A stretch of 8,316 bases of DNA from Mariprofundales bacterium (GCA_015487905.1 WFOX01000039.1:1-8316); one strand, 5' to 3'. Positions 1-6,440 are shown, counted from the first letter of the stretch. The notes: a model not told the origin generated them from the sequence alone. Translations and numbers: made by a program.

Positions 1-2
1 CA

Positions 3-782
3 GGCCAGGATGAAGAAACGCTGGAGGAAGTGGCGGCGCTCTATGCGGAGATCATTGAAGCGGGCGTGCATCGCGCGCCGTCCATCAAGGTGGCCGAGGC
101 CGCGAAGGTGATTGAGAACACGCAGCGGGATCTCAATATCGCGCTCATGAATGAGCTTGCGATCATCTTCCACAAGATGGGGATTGATACCTTGGATGTG
201 CTGGAGGCCGCGGGCACAAAATGGAACTTTTTGCCGTTTCGGCCCGGGCTTGTGGGCGGGCATTGCATCGGCGTGGATCCGTATTACCTCACGCACAAGG
301 CGCAGATTCTGGGGCATCATCCCGAGGTGATTTTAGCTGGAAGACGCATCAACGATGGCATGGGTAAGTTCGTGGCCGAGCAGGCGGTCAAGGAGATGAT
401 CCGCGCGGGCAAGAAGATCGCGGGCGCGCGCGTGCTCGTGTTGGGGCTCACCTTCAAGGAGAATGTGGCCGATATTCGCAACACGCGTGTGGTGGATGTC
501 GTGCGGGAGCTGGAAGACTTCGGCTGCGAGGTCTTCGTTTGGGATCCCGTGGCCGATCCTGAAGAGGCGCAGCGCGAATACGGGATTGGGTTGCTTTCCT
601 CGCCGGAAGAGGCCGCGCCTGTGGATGCGGTCGTGGCCGCGGTCGCGCACGAAGCGGTGCGCGCGCTTGCGCCCGAGGTGATCGCCTCTTGGGTGCGCGC
701 GCCGGGTGTGCTTGTGGATGTAAAGTGCGTGTTTGATCGCAAGCGCGTGCAGCAAGCGGGATTGCGGCTTTGGCGGCTTTAG
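3..782 (+). CDS. Nucleotide-sugar dehydrogenase, TviB/VipA type (UDP-N-acetylhexosamine 6-dehydrogenase), 5' end outside window
   Basis: The reading frame is already open at the first bases, so about 259 C-terminal residues are seen and the N-terminal Rossmann NAD domain is missing. Members oxidise the C6 hydroxyl of a UDP-hexose or UDP-N-acetylhexosamine to a uronic acid with two NAD+, in the cytoplasm, for capsule, O-antigen or exopolysaccharide. Visible are the central dimerisation helix (NTQRDLNIALMNELA), the catalytic cysteine in GGHCIGVDPYYL (Cys codon at 264-266), the GRRINDGMG segment, and the C-terminal UDP-binding domain with LGLTFKENVADIRNTRVVD and a later WDPVADP. The 'AAGTKWNFLPF.PGLVGGHCIGVDPYY' pattern is closer to TviB/WbpA-type N-acetylhexosamine dehydrogenases than to plain UDP-glucose dehydrogenase; the exact substrate is an inference. 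A GTG at 30 is internal, not the start, because conserved-looking coding sequence continues upstream. It ends with TAG just before the tRNA cluster. Confidence 0.9.
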   Translation, partial: GQDEETLEEVAALYAEIIEAGVHRAPSIKVAEAAKVIENTQRDLNIALMNELAIIFHKMGIDTLDVLEAAGTKWNFLPFRPGLVGGHCIGVDPYYLTHKAQILGHHPEVILAGRRINDGMGKFVAEQAVKEMIRAGKKIAGARVLVLGLTFKENVADIRNTRVVDVVRELEDFGCEVFVWDPVADPEEAQREYGIGLLSSPEEAAPVDAVVAAVAHEAVRALAPEVIASWVRAPGVLVDVKCVFDRKRVQQAGLRLWRL

Positions 783-789
783 CGCGGTC

Positions 790-818
790 TTGATCTTGGC
801 ATGCGCGAGCGTCAAAAT
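790..818 (+). promoter_or_regulatory. Putative sigma-70-type promoter of the tRNA-Ser/ffs cluster
   Basis: TTGATC at 790-795 and CAAAAT at 813-818 are separated by exactly 17 nt. Each matches four of six consensus bases (TTGACA, TATAAT). A start about 7 nt downstream would fall near 825, just ahead of the mature tRNA 5' end at 830. It lies immediately after the stop of the dehydrogenase gene, the only non-coding stretch upstream of the RNA genes. The assignment is by eye only. Confidence 0.45.
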
Positions 819-829
819 CCCCCCACTGC

Positions 830-923
830 GGAGAGGTGCCGGAGCGGTCATAACGGCGCCGACTCGAAATCGGTCGGGGGCTCAAAAGGCCCCACGTGGG
901 TTCGAATCCCACCCTCTCCGCCA
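830..923 (+). tRNA. tRNA-Ser (anticodon CGA)
   Basis: A 94-nt cloverleaf. The acceptor stem GGAGAGG (830-836) pairs with CCTCTCC (913-919), followed by discriminator G920 and an encoded CCA (921-923). The anticodon loop CTCGAAA holds CGA at 865-867 between the stem strands GCCGA and TCGGT, so it reads the serine codon UCG. The T arm is GTGGG-TTCGAAT-CCCAC (896-912). The variable region of about 21 nt (875-895) is the long class II arm expected of tRNA-Ser. The discriminator G is the serine identity base. Confidence 0.96.
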
Positions 924-927
924 GCTT

Positions 928-952
928 TCGGGAGCGGAGCGACGCTCCCCGA
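928..952 (+). other. Hairpin in the spacer between the two tRNA-Ser genes
   Basis: GGGAGCG (930-936) and CGCTCCC (943-949) form a perfect 7-bp stem with a 6-nt loop. Allowing one bulged C, the pairing extends outward to TCG/CGA, covering nearly the whole 30-nt spacer (924-953). No T-run follows it, so it is not a normal intrinsic terminator. A role as a processing signal between cotranscribed tRNAs is an inference. Confidence 0.5.
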
Positions 953-953
953 C

Positions 954-1046
954 GGAGAGATGACCGAGTGGTCGAAGGTGCGCGCCTGGAAAGCGCGTGT
1001 GCCCCGATAAGGGGCACCGAGGGTTCGAATCCCTCTCTCTCCGCCA
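954..1046 (+). tRNA. tRNA-Ser (anticodon GGA)
   Basis: A 93-nt cloverleaf. The acceptor stem GGAGAGA (954-960) pairs with TCTCTCC (1036-1042), then G1043 and an encoded CCA (1044-1046). The anticodon loop CTGGAAA holds GGA at 988-990 between CGCGC (981-985) and GCGCG (993-997), so it reads the serine codons UCC and UCU. The long variable arm is a perfect 7-bp stem GTGCCCC/GGGGCAC (999-1005, 1011-1017) with loop GATAA. The T arm is GAGGG-TTCGAAT-CCCTC (1019-1035). It lies 30 nt after the CGA isoacceptor and 12 nt before the SRP RNA, probably in the same transcript. Confidence 0.97.
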
Positions 1047-1058
1047 GTTTCTGCGCTT

Positions 1059-1170
1059 GCCGAGCGGGATGGGCCCCGCACGGCGCGCGCCTGTGAACCC
1101 CGTGAGGCCCGGAAGGGAGCAGCGGTAGCAGGCAGCGCGCGCGCTGCGGCCTTTGCCTGTCCCGCTCGGC
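1059..1170 (+). ncRNA. ffs: Small bacterial signal recognition particle RNA (4.5S RNA)
   Basis: The RNA scaffold of the bacterial signal recognition particle: it binds Ffh and helps FtsY dock ribosomes making membrane proteins. The apical domain IV hairpin has the GGAA tetraloop at 1111-1114 closed by CCC/GGG. The symmetric loop is GAGG (1104-1107) opposite AGCA (1118-1121), with the usual flanks GTGAACCCCG and AGCAGCGG. Terminal strands GCCGAGCGGGA (1059-1069) and TCCCGCTCGGC (1160-1170) pair perfectly over 11 bp. Inner helices CCGCA/TGCGG (1076-1080, 1145-1149) and an alternating GC helix (1083-1090, 1135-1142) complete a rod of about 112 nt. No Alu domain is present, so it is the short form. 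Ends are set from the closing stem; the transcript may be trimmed differently. The loop has G at 1104 where E. coli has C46. Confidence 0.95.
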
Positions 1171-1180
1171 TTTTATTGTT
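1160..1180 (+). terminator. Probable terminator of the tRNA-Ser/ffs transcript
   Basis: The 3' strand of the 11-bp GC-rich SRP RNA closing stem is followed directly by TTTTATTGTT. The stem's partner strand is about 90 nt upstream, so this is a long-range stem rather than a classic compact terminator hairpin. The T-rich tail overlaps the stop codon of the convergent thrB gene at 1173-1175. Confidence 0.35.
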
Positions 1181-2108
1181 GGCGCCAAAAAGCAAGCCGC
1201 GCGCGAAACTCCTCGGGATCCTTGATCGTGGTCATTTGCCCTTTGCGTGGCGCGTGCATGTCCGCAAGGCGCGAAAGCCAAAAGCGCAATGCCGCGCGGC
1301 GCAGCAGCAGCGGCCAAAGCGCCTGTTCCTGAGGCGTCAAGGCCCGCACCTCTTCGTATCCCACTACAAGCGCTTCTACGCGCTGCGCGCAACGCGATGC
1401 CTCGGGCACCCAAGCAAGCGCATTGGCGGCGATGGCAAGATCATAGGCCCAGGCGTCGTCGTGCGCGTAATAAAGGTCAATCACGCCGACGAGCTTGGCA
1501 TCTGCAAACAGCAGGTTGTCGGCAAAAAGATCGCCGTGCACCACGCCTTGGGGAAGAGAAGAAAGCGCAAGGGCCGTTTGCGCTTCCATTTCCTCTTCCA
1601 GCATGCGCTGCGCAGCGGTGCCGAAGCGCGCCTTGACCCAAGGCGCAAGCGAAGAAGCCGTGCGTTGCATCCAGCCTAGGCCTTGCAAGTCGCCGCGGCG
1701 TTGAGGAAATGTGCGGCCGGCTTCGTGCAAGCGCGCAAGCAATGCCCCTGCTGCGCGCAGCTCGCGTTCATCCAAAAACGCCTTGGTGCGGCCGGGCAAG
1801 CGCTGCACGATGCAACCACGCTTGCCGCGCCAAGAAAACCAAAGCGCACCATTGCGCTGGGGGATGGGGCGCGGGCATGGGATGCCGCGTGCGGCAAGGT
1901 GTTCCATGAGCTGCAAAAAGTAGGGTACATCCTCGTTTGGCACGCGCTCAAACAAGGTGAGCACATAGCGGCCGCGCGTCGTCGTCAAAAAGTAGTTGGT
2001 GTTTTCAATGCCTTCGGGCACACCCGCAAATGAGGTGGGCTCACCAAGATCGTAATCCGCAAGGATCGCAGCAAGCTCGGATTCGGAAATGGGCGTGAAG
2101 ACGGACAC
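1173..2108 (-). CDS. thrB: Homoserine kinase, protein-kinase-like (type II) ThrB
   Basis: ATP-dependent phosphorylation of L-homoserine to O-phosphohomoserine, the step before threonine synthase, in the cytoplasm. The 311-residue protein has the choline-kinase/APH fold of proteobacterial ThrB, unrelated to the GHMP-type enzyme of E. coli. Visible are the N-terminal VFTPIS start typical of the family, the GIENTNYFL strand near residues 33-41, the catalytic loop VVHGDLFADNLLF (His191, Asp193, Asn199), the metal-binding Asp211 in GVIDLYYA, and AYDLAI at 221-226. The GTG at 2106-2108 is chosen because it puts VSVFTPISE at the N-terminus, as in family members, with AAGGAG 11 nt upstream. The frame stays open upstream, but that extension is not family-like. 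The gene converges on ffs (2 nt apart) and diverges from murA. No other threonine gene is nearby. Other APH-fold kinases are a less likely alternative. Confidence 0.88.
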   Translation of the reverse strand: MSVFTPISESELAAILADYDLGEPTSFAGVPEGIENTNYFLTTTRGRYVLTLFERVPNEDVPYFLQLMEHLAARGIPCPRPIPQRNGALWFSWRGKRGCIVQRLPGRTKAFLDERELRAAGALLARLHEAGRTFPQRRGDLQGLGWMQRTASSLAPWVKARFGTAAQRMLEEEMEAQTALALSSLPQGVVHGDLFADNLLFADAKLVGVIDLYYAHDDAWAYDLAIAANALAWVPEASRCAQRVEALVVGYEEVRALTPQEQALWPLLLRRAALRFWLSRLADMHAPRKGQMTTIKDPEEFRARLAFWRQQ

Positions 2109-2170
2109 GGCGATGCACACTCCTTGGGCGGTTTGGCGGCTATGCTGGCAAAGGCTAGCGTTCGCGGGAA
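2109..2170. promoter_or_regulatory. Divergent thrB/murA intergenic region
   Basis: These 62 bp must hold the thrB promoter and leader, and the proximal promoter of the murA-his run if it has one. On the plus strand TATGCT (2141-2146) resembles a -10 box, but no good -35 box sits 16-18 nt before it. On the minus strand no clear pair of boxes was found. There is no inverted repeat strong enough to call an operator. Confidence 0.3.
2120..2125 (-). promoter_or_regulatory. Ribosome binding site of thrB
   Basis: On the minus strand AAGGAG stands 11 nt before the chosen GTG start of thrB. The spacing is somewhat long. A GTG two codons' worth closer overlaps directly with the end of the motif and is therefore unlikely to be used. 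The non-standard ATC lying 5 nt after the motif would add Met-Ala to the protein, but there is no need to invoke it. Confidence 0.5.
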
Positions 2171-3460
2171 ATGGAACGGCTCGTCGTGCGAGGCGGTCGG
2201 CCCCTGGTGGGCGAGGTGGAGGCAAGCGGCGCCAAAAACGCCGCGTTGCCGCTGTTGGCAGCCTCGCTGCTTTGCGAAAAGCCGGTCGCGTATGAGCGCA
2301 TCCCGCACCTGCGCGATGTCACAACGATGCTCACGCTGCTCGGCCATCAAGGGGCGGAGGTGAGCTTTGAGGACGGCGGGCTTTTGCATGTGGATGCGAC
2401 GGTGGCCACACGCCCGGAGGCCCCGTATGACATCGTGAAAACGATGCGCGCTTCTGCGCTTGTGCTTGGGCCGCTCGTGGCGCGCTTCGGGCGCGCGCGC
2501 GTGAGCCTCCCAGGCGGCTGTGCGATCGGGGCGCGGCCGATGGACATGCACCTGCGCGGGTTGGAGGCGATGGGCGCGCGCATTGCAATTGAGCGCGGCG
2601 ACATCGTCGCCGAGGCGCCGAAGGGCTTGCGCGGCGCGCACATCGTGTTTGATCGCGTGACGGTCACGGGCACCGAAAACCTCATGATGGCGGCCGTGTT
2701 GGCCCAAGGAGAGACGGTGATAGAAAACGCGGCGCGCGAGCCTGAGGTCGTGAATCTTGCGGAAACGCTCATCTCGTGGGGGGCGCGCATTGAGGGCGCG
2801 GGCACGGATCGCATCGTGATTCAGGGGGTTGCTTCGCTGGCAGGCGGGCGCGCGTGCGTGATTCCGGATCGCATTGAGGCGGCCACCTATCTCGCGGCGG
2901 GCTTGATCACGGGCGGCGATGTGCGCGTGACCCATTGCGCACCTGAGCACATGGATGCGTTCTTGGCGCGTGCGGAAGAAGCAGGCGCGGTCATTGAGCG
3001 CGGGCCCGATTGGGTGCGCGCGCGGGCGCCCCGGCGGCTTGTGGGCGTGCATGTGCACACGCAGCCGTATCCCGGGTTTCCGACGGATTTGCAAGCGCAG
3101 TTCATGGCGCTCATGACGCTTGCCGAGGGCGCTTCCATGATCCGCGAAACGATCTTTGAAAACCGCTTCATGCATGTGCCGGAGCTTGTGCGCATGGGGG
3201 CCGACATCCGCGTGGATGGAGATACGGCCTTCGTGCGTGGCGTGCCGAAGCTTACGGGGGCGCCCGTGATGGCCTCGGATTTGCGCGCCTCGGCAAGCCT
3301 TGTGCTCGCGGGCCTGGCTGCGGAGGGCGAAACGATCGTGCAGCGCATCTATCACATTGACCGTGGCTACGAGCGCATTGAAGAGAAGCTCGGCCGGCTC
3401 GGCGCGGACATCCGCCGCGTCGGCAGCAGCGAGTCCTGGCGGGCGGCGCAGGCGGCCTAG
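2171..3460 (+). CDS. murA: UDP-N-acetylglucosamine 1-carboxyvinyltransferase MurA
   Basis: First committed step of peptidoglycan synthesis: it transfers the enolpyruvyl group of phosphoenolpyruvate to the 3-OH of UDP-GlcNAc in the cytoplasm. At 429 residues it is full length for the family (EPSP-synthase fold of two inverse alpha/beta domains). Residues matching the E. coli active site are visible: Lys22-Asn23 in SGAKNAALP, the PEP-binding Cys117 in LPGGCAIGARP, Arg122, Asp306 in YPGFPTDLQAQ, Arg372 in SDLRASASLVLAG, and Arg398 in YHIDRGYERIEEKL. Having Cys rather than Asp in the GGCAIG loop makes it the fosfomycin-sensitive type by family knowledge. The ATG at 2171 gives the standard MERLVVRGG start but lacks a well-placed Shine-Dalgarno: GCGGGA abuts the ATG and AAAGG is about 15 nt away. 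Its TAG is followed immediately by the hisG ATG. Confidence 0.98.
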   Translation: MERLVVRGGRPLVGEVEASGAKNAALPLLAASLLCEKPVAYERIPHLRDVTTMLTLLGHQGAEVSFEDGGLLHVDATVATRPEAPYDIVKTMRASALVLGPLVARFGRARVSLPGGCAIGARPMDMHLRGLEAMGARIAIERGDIVAEAPKGLRGAHIVFDRVTVTGTENLMMAAVLAQGETVIENAAREPEVVNLAETLISWGARIEGAGTDRIVIQGVASLAGGRACVIPDRIEAATYLAAGLITGGDVRVTHCAPEHMDAFLARAEEAGAVIERGPDWVRARAPRRLVGVHVHTQPYPGFPTDLQAQFMALMTLAEGASMIRETIFENRFMHVPELVRMGADIRVDGDTAFVRGVPKLTGAPVMASDLRASASLVLAGLAAEGETIVQRIYHIDRGYERIEEKLGRLGADIRRVGSSESWRAAQAA

Positions 3461-4108
3461 ATGCTGCGTTTGGCGATCCCAAAAGGGCGATTGCTGGCGC
3501 CCTCGTTGCAGGTGCTTGCGCAAGCAGGCCTTGTCTTGGCGGAGGATCCGCAAGGATCGCGCAAGCTTTCCTTTGCAGGCACCTGGCACGAGGTGCCCGT
3601 GCAGGCGTTCGTGATCCGCGCGCAAGATGTGCCCGTGTTCGTGGAGCGCGGCGCGGCCGATCTTGGGATTGCCGGTCGCGACTTGCTCGCAGAGGGAAGA
3701 CCTCGTGTGTTTGAGCCTGTGGATCTCGGCATCGGTCGCTGCCGACTCGTGGTCGCTGCGCCCGAAAAAATCGCCCAAAGGGGGCTTCCTGCGCCAGGCG
3801 CACGCGTGCGTGTGGCGACGAAATACACCAACCTTGCGCGCGCCTGGTTTGCAGCGCGCGGCGTGGAGGCCGAGGTCGTAAAGCTGTATGGCTCAGTGGA
3901 GCTTGCGCCAGCCGTCGGGCTTGCCGAGCGCATCGTGGATCTCGTGGAGACCGGAGGCACATTGCGCGCCAACGGCCTGATAGAGGAAGCCACGATTTTG
4001 GAGGTTTCCAGTCGCTTGATCGTCAATCCCGCGGCTTGGCGCACGAAAGAAGCGCTTGTGCGCCTTGTTTTTGCGGTTCAGCGCGCCTGCAAGGAGGAGC
4101 ACGCATGA
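3461..4108 (+). CDS. hisG: ATP phosphoribosyltransferase, short form, catalytic subunit HisG
   Basis: First, feedback-regulated step of histidine synthesis: ATP plus PRPP gives N1-(5-phosphoribosyl)-ATP. The 215-residue length and the end soon after the second lobe mark the short form (HisG-S). It lacks the C-terminal ACT-like regulatory domain of the roughly 300-residue form and, by family knowledge, works as an octamer with four HisZ subunits. Visible motifs are the N-terminal LRLAIPKGRL (residues 2-11), ADLGIAGRDLL (66-76), VRVATKYTNLA (116-126) and the PRPP-binding loop VDLVETGGTLRANGL (159-173). The ATG directly abuts the murA TAG with no separate Shine-Dalgarno, so translational coupling to murA is likely. 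The stop overlaps the hisD start as ATGA. No hisZ is in the window. Confidence 0.97.
   Translation: MLRLAIPKGRLLAPSLQVLAQAGLVLAEDPQGSRKLSFAGTWHEVPVQAFVIRAQDVPVFVERGAADLGIAGRDLLAEGRPRVFEPVDLGIGRCRLVVAAPEKIAQRGLPAPGARVRVATKYTNLARAWFAARGVEAEVVKLYGSVELAPAVGLAERIVDLVETGGTLRANGLIEEATILEVSSRLIVNPAAWRTKEALVRLVFAVQRACKEEHA
4091..4097 (+). promoter_or_regulatory. Ribosome binding site that fixes the hisD start
   Basis: AAGGAGG lies within the last codons of hisG, 7 nt before the ATG at 4105. The hisD frame stays open further upstream to an ATG at 4036. The strong motif, the ATGA overlap with hisG and the family-like N-terminus select 4105. Confidence 0.85.
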
Positions 4109-5409
4109 ACATCCGCCGCTTGTCCACGAGGGCGCCGGACTTCACCGAGGCGCTGAATGCCTTGCTGATGCGTGAGGTGGCGCAGGCCGAAGGCGTGCGC
4201 GAGCAGGTGGCCCATGTGATTGCCGAGGTGCGCAAGCGCGGCATTGCGGCCGTGCTGGATTTCACGCGCCGCTGGGACGGCTGGCAGGCCACGGAAGCGC
4301 GCATCGTGCTTTCGCGTGCGCAGCTTGCGAAGGCGTGGGAAGGGCTGGATGCGGGCGATCGCGAGGCGCTTGAGCTTGCCGCCGCGCGCATCCGCGCCTA
4401 TCACGAGCGCCAGAAGCGCAGCGATTGGCGCTTTACGGACGAAACCGGCTGCGAGCTCGGCATGCGTTTTCTGCCTTTGGATGCAGTGGGGCTTTATGCG
4501 CCAGGCGGCAAGGCCGCCTATCCCTCTTCGGTGCTCATGAACGCAATCCCCGCCCAGGTCGCGGGGGTAGAGCGCATCGTGCTCGTCTCGCCCGCCCCCA
4601 AAGGCGAGGTGAATCCGCTCGTGCTCGGCGCGGCCTACCTTGCAGGCGTCCAAGAGGCGTTTTTGGTCGGCGGCGCGCAGGCCATCGCCGCGCTTGCCTT
4701 TGGGGCTGCCCCGATTCCGCGCGTGGACAAGATCGTGGGGCCCGGCAATGCCTATGTGGCCGAGGCGAAACGCCAAGTCTTTGGTGTTGTGGGCATTGAC
4801 ATGATCGCAGGGCCTTCCGAGGTCGTGATCGTGGCCGAGGAGGGCAAGCCGAAATGGCTTGCTGCGGACATGCTCGCCCAGGCCGAGCATGATGAGGATG
4901 CGCAAAGCATTCTTATCAGCACCGATCGTGCGCTTTTGGATGCCGTGGAGCAAGAGCTTGCGCGCCTTCTTGCCGAGCTTCCCACGGCAGCCGTGGCGCG
5001 CGCATCCCTTGCGCGCCACGGCGCCCTCATTGAGGTGCAGAACTGGGATGAGGCCGCGCAGATCGTCAATCGCATCGCCCCCGAGCATCTGGAGCTGGCA
5101 CTTGCCGATGCCGAGGGCTTTGCCGCCAAAGTGCGCCATGCGGGCGCGATCTTCTTGGGCGTGCACACGCCCGAGGCGCTCGGCGATTATCTCGCCGGCC
5201 CCAACCATGTGCTGCCCACGCTCGGCACGGCGCGCTTTTCTTCGCCGCTTTCGGTGGATGATTTCGTGAAAAAGACCACGATTTTGCGCGCCACGCCCAA
5301 GGCGCTGGCTGCACTCGGCCCATTTGGCGCGCATCTTGCTCGTCGCGAAGGGCTCATCGCGCATGCATATTCGTTGGAGTTCCGTTTGGAGGGTGAAGAC
5401 AAGCAATGA
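4105..5409 (+). CDS. hisD: Histidinol dehydrogenase HisD
   Basis: Catalyses the last two steps of histidine synthesis, histidinol to histidinal to histidine, with two NAD+ and one Zn2+ per subunit; a cytoplasmic homodimer. The 434-residue length is standard. Zn ligands by alignment to E. coli: Gln259 and His262 in MLAQAEHDEDAQS, Asp361 in GDYLAGPNHVLPT, and His420 in EGLIAHAYSLE. The catalytic pair Glu327-His328 is in NRIAPEHLEL. The NAD-contacting stretches GLYAPGGKAAYPSSVLMN (129-146) and KIVGPGNAYVAEAKRQVFG (209-227), and IAGPSEVVIVA (234-244), are intact. The start at 4105 overlaps the hisG stop (ATGA) and has a strong Shine-Dalgarno. The stop overlaps the hisC start in the same way. Confidence 0.98.
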   Translation: MNIRRLSTRAPDFTEALNALLMREVAQAEGVREQVAHVIAEVRKRGIAAVLDFTRRWDGWQATEARIVLSRAQLAKAWEGLDAGDREALELAAARIRAYHERQKRSDWRFTDETGCELGMRFLPLDAVGLYAPGGKAAYPSSVLMNAIPAQVAGVERIVLVSPAPKGEVNPLVLGAAYLAGVQEAFLVGGAQAIAALAFGAAPIPRVDKIVGPGNAYVAEAKRQVFGVVGIDMIAGPSEVVIVAEEGKPKWLAADMLAQAEHDEDAQSILISTDRALLDAVEQELARLLAELPTAAVARASLARHGALIEVQNWDEAAQIVNRIAPEHLELALADAEGFAAKVRHAGAIFLGVHTPEALGDYLAGPNHVLPTLGTARFSSPLSVDDFVKKTTILRATPKALAALGPFGAHLARREGLIAHAYSLEFRLEGEDKQ

Positions 5410-6440
5410 TCCGTCACGACATCCGCCAGATGCAGGCCTATGCCGCGCCTGAGGAAGGCGCGACCGTCAAGCTGGATGCGATGGAGTTGCCGTTTGCGCT
5501 GCCTGAGGCGCTCAAGCGGGACATCTTGCGGCGCATGGAAGCAGAGCCCATCCATCGCTATCCCGATGCCGCCGCGCGCAAGCTGCGCGAGCGCATCGCG
5601 GCCTTGCACAATGTGGCGCCCGAGCAGGTGATCGTGGGCAATGGCTCGGATGAGATCATCCAGATGGTGATGATCGCATCAGAACCTGGGCCGGTGGCGT
5701 TTCCAAGCCCGAGCTTCGTGATGTATGAGGTCATCGCGCGTTGGCTGCGGCGGCCGATTACGAGCCTGCCGCTTCGCGAGGATTTTTCGTTGGACGCCGA
5801 GCGGTTTTTGCAGTTGTGCGCGCGCGAGAAGGTGGAGCTTGTGTTTCTCGCTTGCCCGAACAATCCCACGGGCAACCTCTGGCCGCGTGCGCTTGTGGAG
5901 CGCATCGCCAAGGATTATCTGGGGCTTGTGGTGCTGGACGAGGCCTATGCGCCCTATGCAAGCGCCAACCACATGGATCTTGCAGGCGGCAATGTGCTCG
6001 TGATGCGCAGCTTCTCCAAAGTGGGCTTTGCTGGCGCACGGCTTGGCTATGCGGTGGGCGCAGCCGAGCTCGTGAGCGAGCTGCAAAAGGTTCGCCTTCC
6101 TTACAATGTCAATCGCTTCACGCAGGCCGCGGCGCTTGCCTTGTTGGAGCATTGGGATGCGGTGATGGAGCTTGTTGCGCGCGTCAAAGAGGAGCGCGCG
6201 CGCTTGTTTGCGGCGCTTGCCGAGCTTCCCGGCCTAGAGCCGTATCCGTCGGAGACGAACTTCGTGCTCGTGCGCGCGAAAGAGGCGGTGCATGTGCATG
6301 CCGAGCTTGCCCGACGCGGCATCGCCGTCAAAAACCTGGATGGCACGCATCCGTTGCTTCGCGATTGCCTTCGCATTACCGTAGGCACGCGCGAGGAAAA
6401 CGATCGCTTGCTTGCCGCCTTGGAGGAGATCCTGGCATGA
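5406..6440 (+). CDS. hisC: Histidinol-phosphate aminotransferase HisC
   Basis: PLP-dependent transfer of an amino group from glutamate to imidazole acetol phosphate, giving L-histidinol phosphate. The 344 residues form a complete fold-type I class I/II aminotransferase. Visible are KLDAMELPF near residue 22 (the KLDAxExP substrate region, with Leu where most members have Asn), GNGSDEI (78-84, PLP phosphate contact), the CPNNPTGN loop (150-157), Asp178 and Tyr181 in VLDEAYAPY, the Schiff-base Lys205 in MRSFSKVGFAGARLGYA with Arg212, and the C-terminal Arg323 in CLRITVGT for substrate carboxylate or phosphate. The ATG overlaps the hisD stop (ATGA). A GGAGGGTGA sequence 9 nt upstream serves as Shine-Dalgarno. 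The stop overlaps the hisB start. Confidence 0.97.
   Translation: MIRHDIRQMQAYAAPEEGATVKLDAMELPFALPEALKRDILRRMEAEPIHRYPDAAARKLRERIAALHNVAPEQVIVGNGSDEIIQMVMIASEPGPVAFPSPSFVMYEVIARWLRRPITSLPLREDFSLDAERFLQLCAREKVELVFLACPNNPTGNLWPRALVERIAKDYLGLVVLDEAYAPYASANHMDLAGGNVLVMRSFSKVGFAGARLGYAVGAAELVSELQKVRLPYNVNRFTQAAALALLEHWDAVMELVARVKEERARLFAALAELPGLEPYPSETNFVLVRAKEAVHVHAELARRGIAVKNLDGTHPLLRDCLRITVGTREENDRLLAALEEILA

Noticed and set aside
898..1046. Near-identical direct repeats at 898-923 and 1021-1046 that could resemble phage attachment sites
   Set aside because: They are the T-arm and acceptor ends of two related serine tRNAs; no integrase or foreign gene lies between them.
1083..1144. Alternating GCGCGC tracts here and elsewhere in the window as a repeat element
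   Set aside because: In ffs they pair with each other as a helix, and in genes they follow from Ala/Arg codons in GC-rich DNA; no repeat unit or regular spacing is seen.
454..1413. 319-codon minus-strand frame crossing the dehydrogenase end, both tRNAs, ffs and the thrB end
   Set aside because: It runs antisense through three structured RNA genes and in an alternative frame to thrB; the protein is low complexity.
1985..3778. 597-codon open frame on the minus strand opposite murA and hisG
   Set aside because: Its translation is rich in Arg, His and Ala with no recognisable domain, and it lies opposite two genes with intact active sites. Long antisense frames are expected in GC-rich coding DNA.
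4036..4104. N-terminal extension of hisD
   Set aside because: The extension lies inside hisG, has no family similarity, and the AAGGAGG and ATGA overlap favour the start at 4105.
4078..5406. 442-codon minus-strand frame opposite hisD
   Set aside because: Same composition-driven shadow; hisD has all zinc and catalytic residues on the plus strand.
5741..6436. Long N-terminal extension of the hisB frame through hisC, as if a fusion
   Set aside because: The upstream part is an out-of-frame reading of hisC, not a phosphatase domain; the ATGA overlap and ribosome binding site place the start at 6437.
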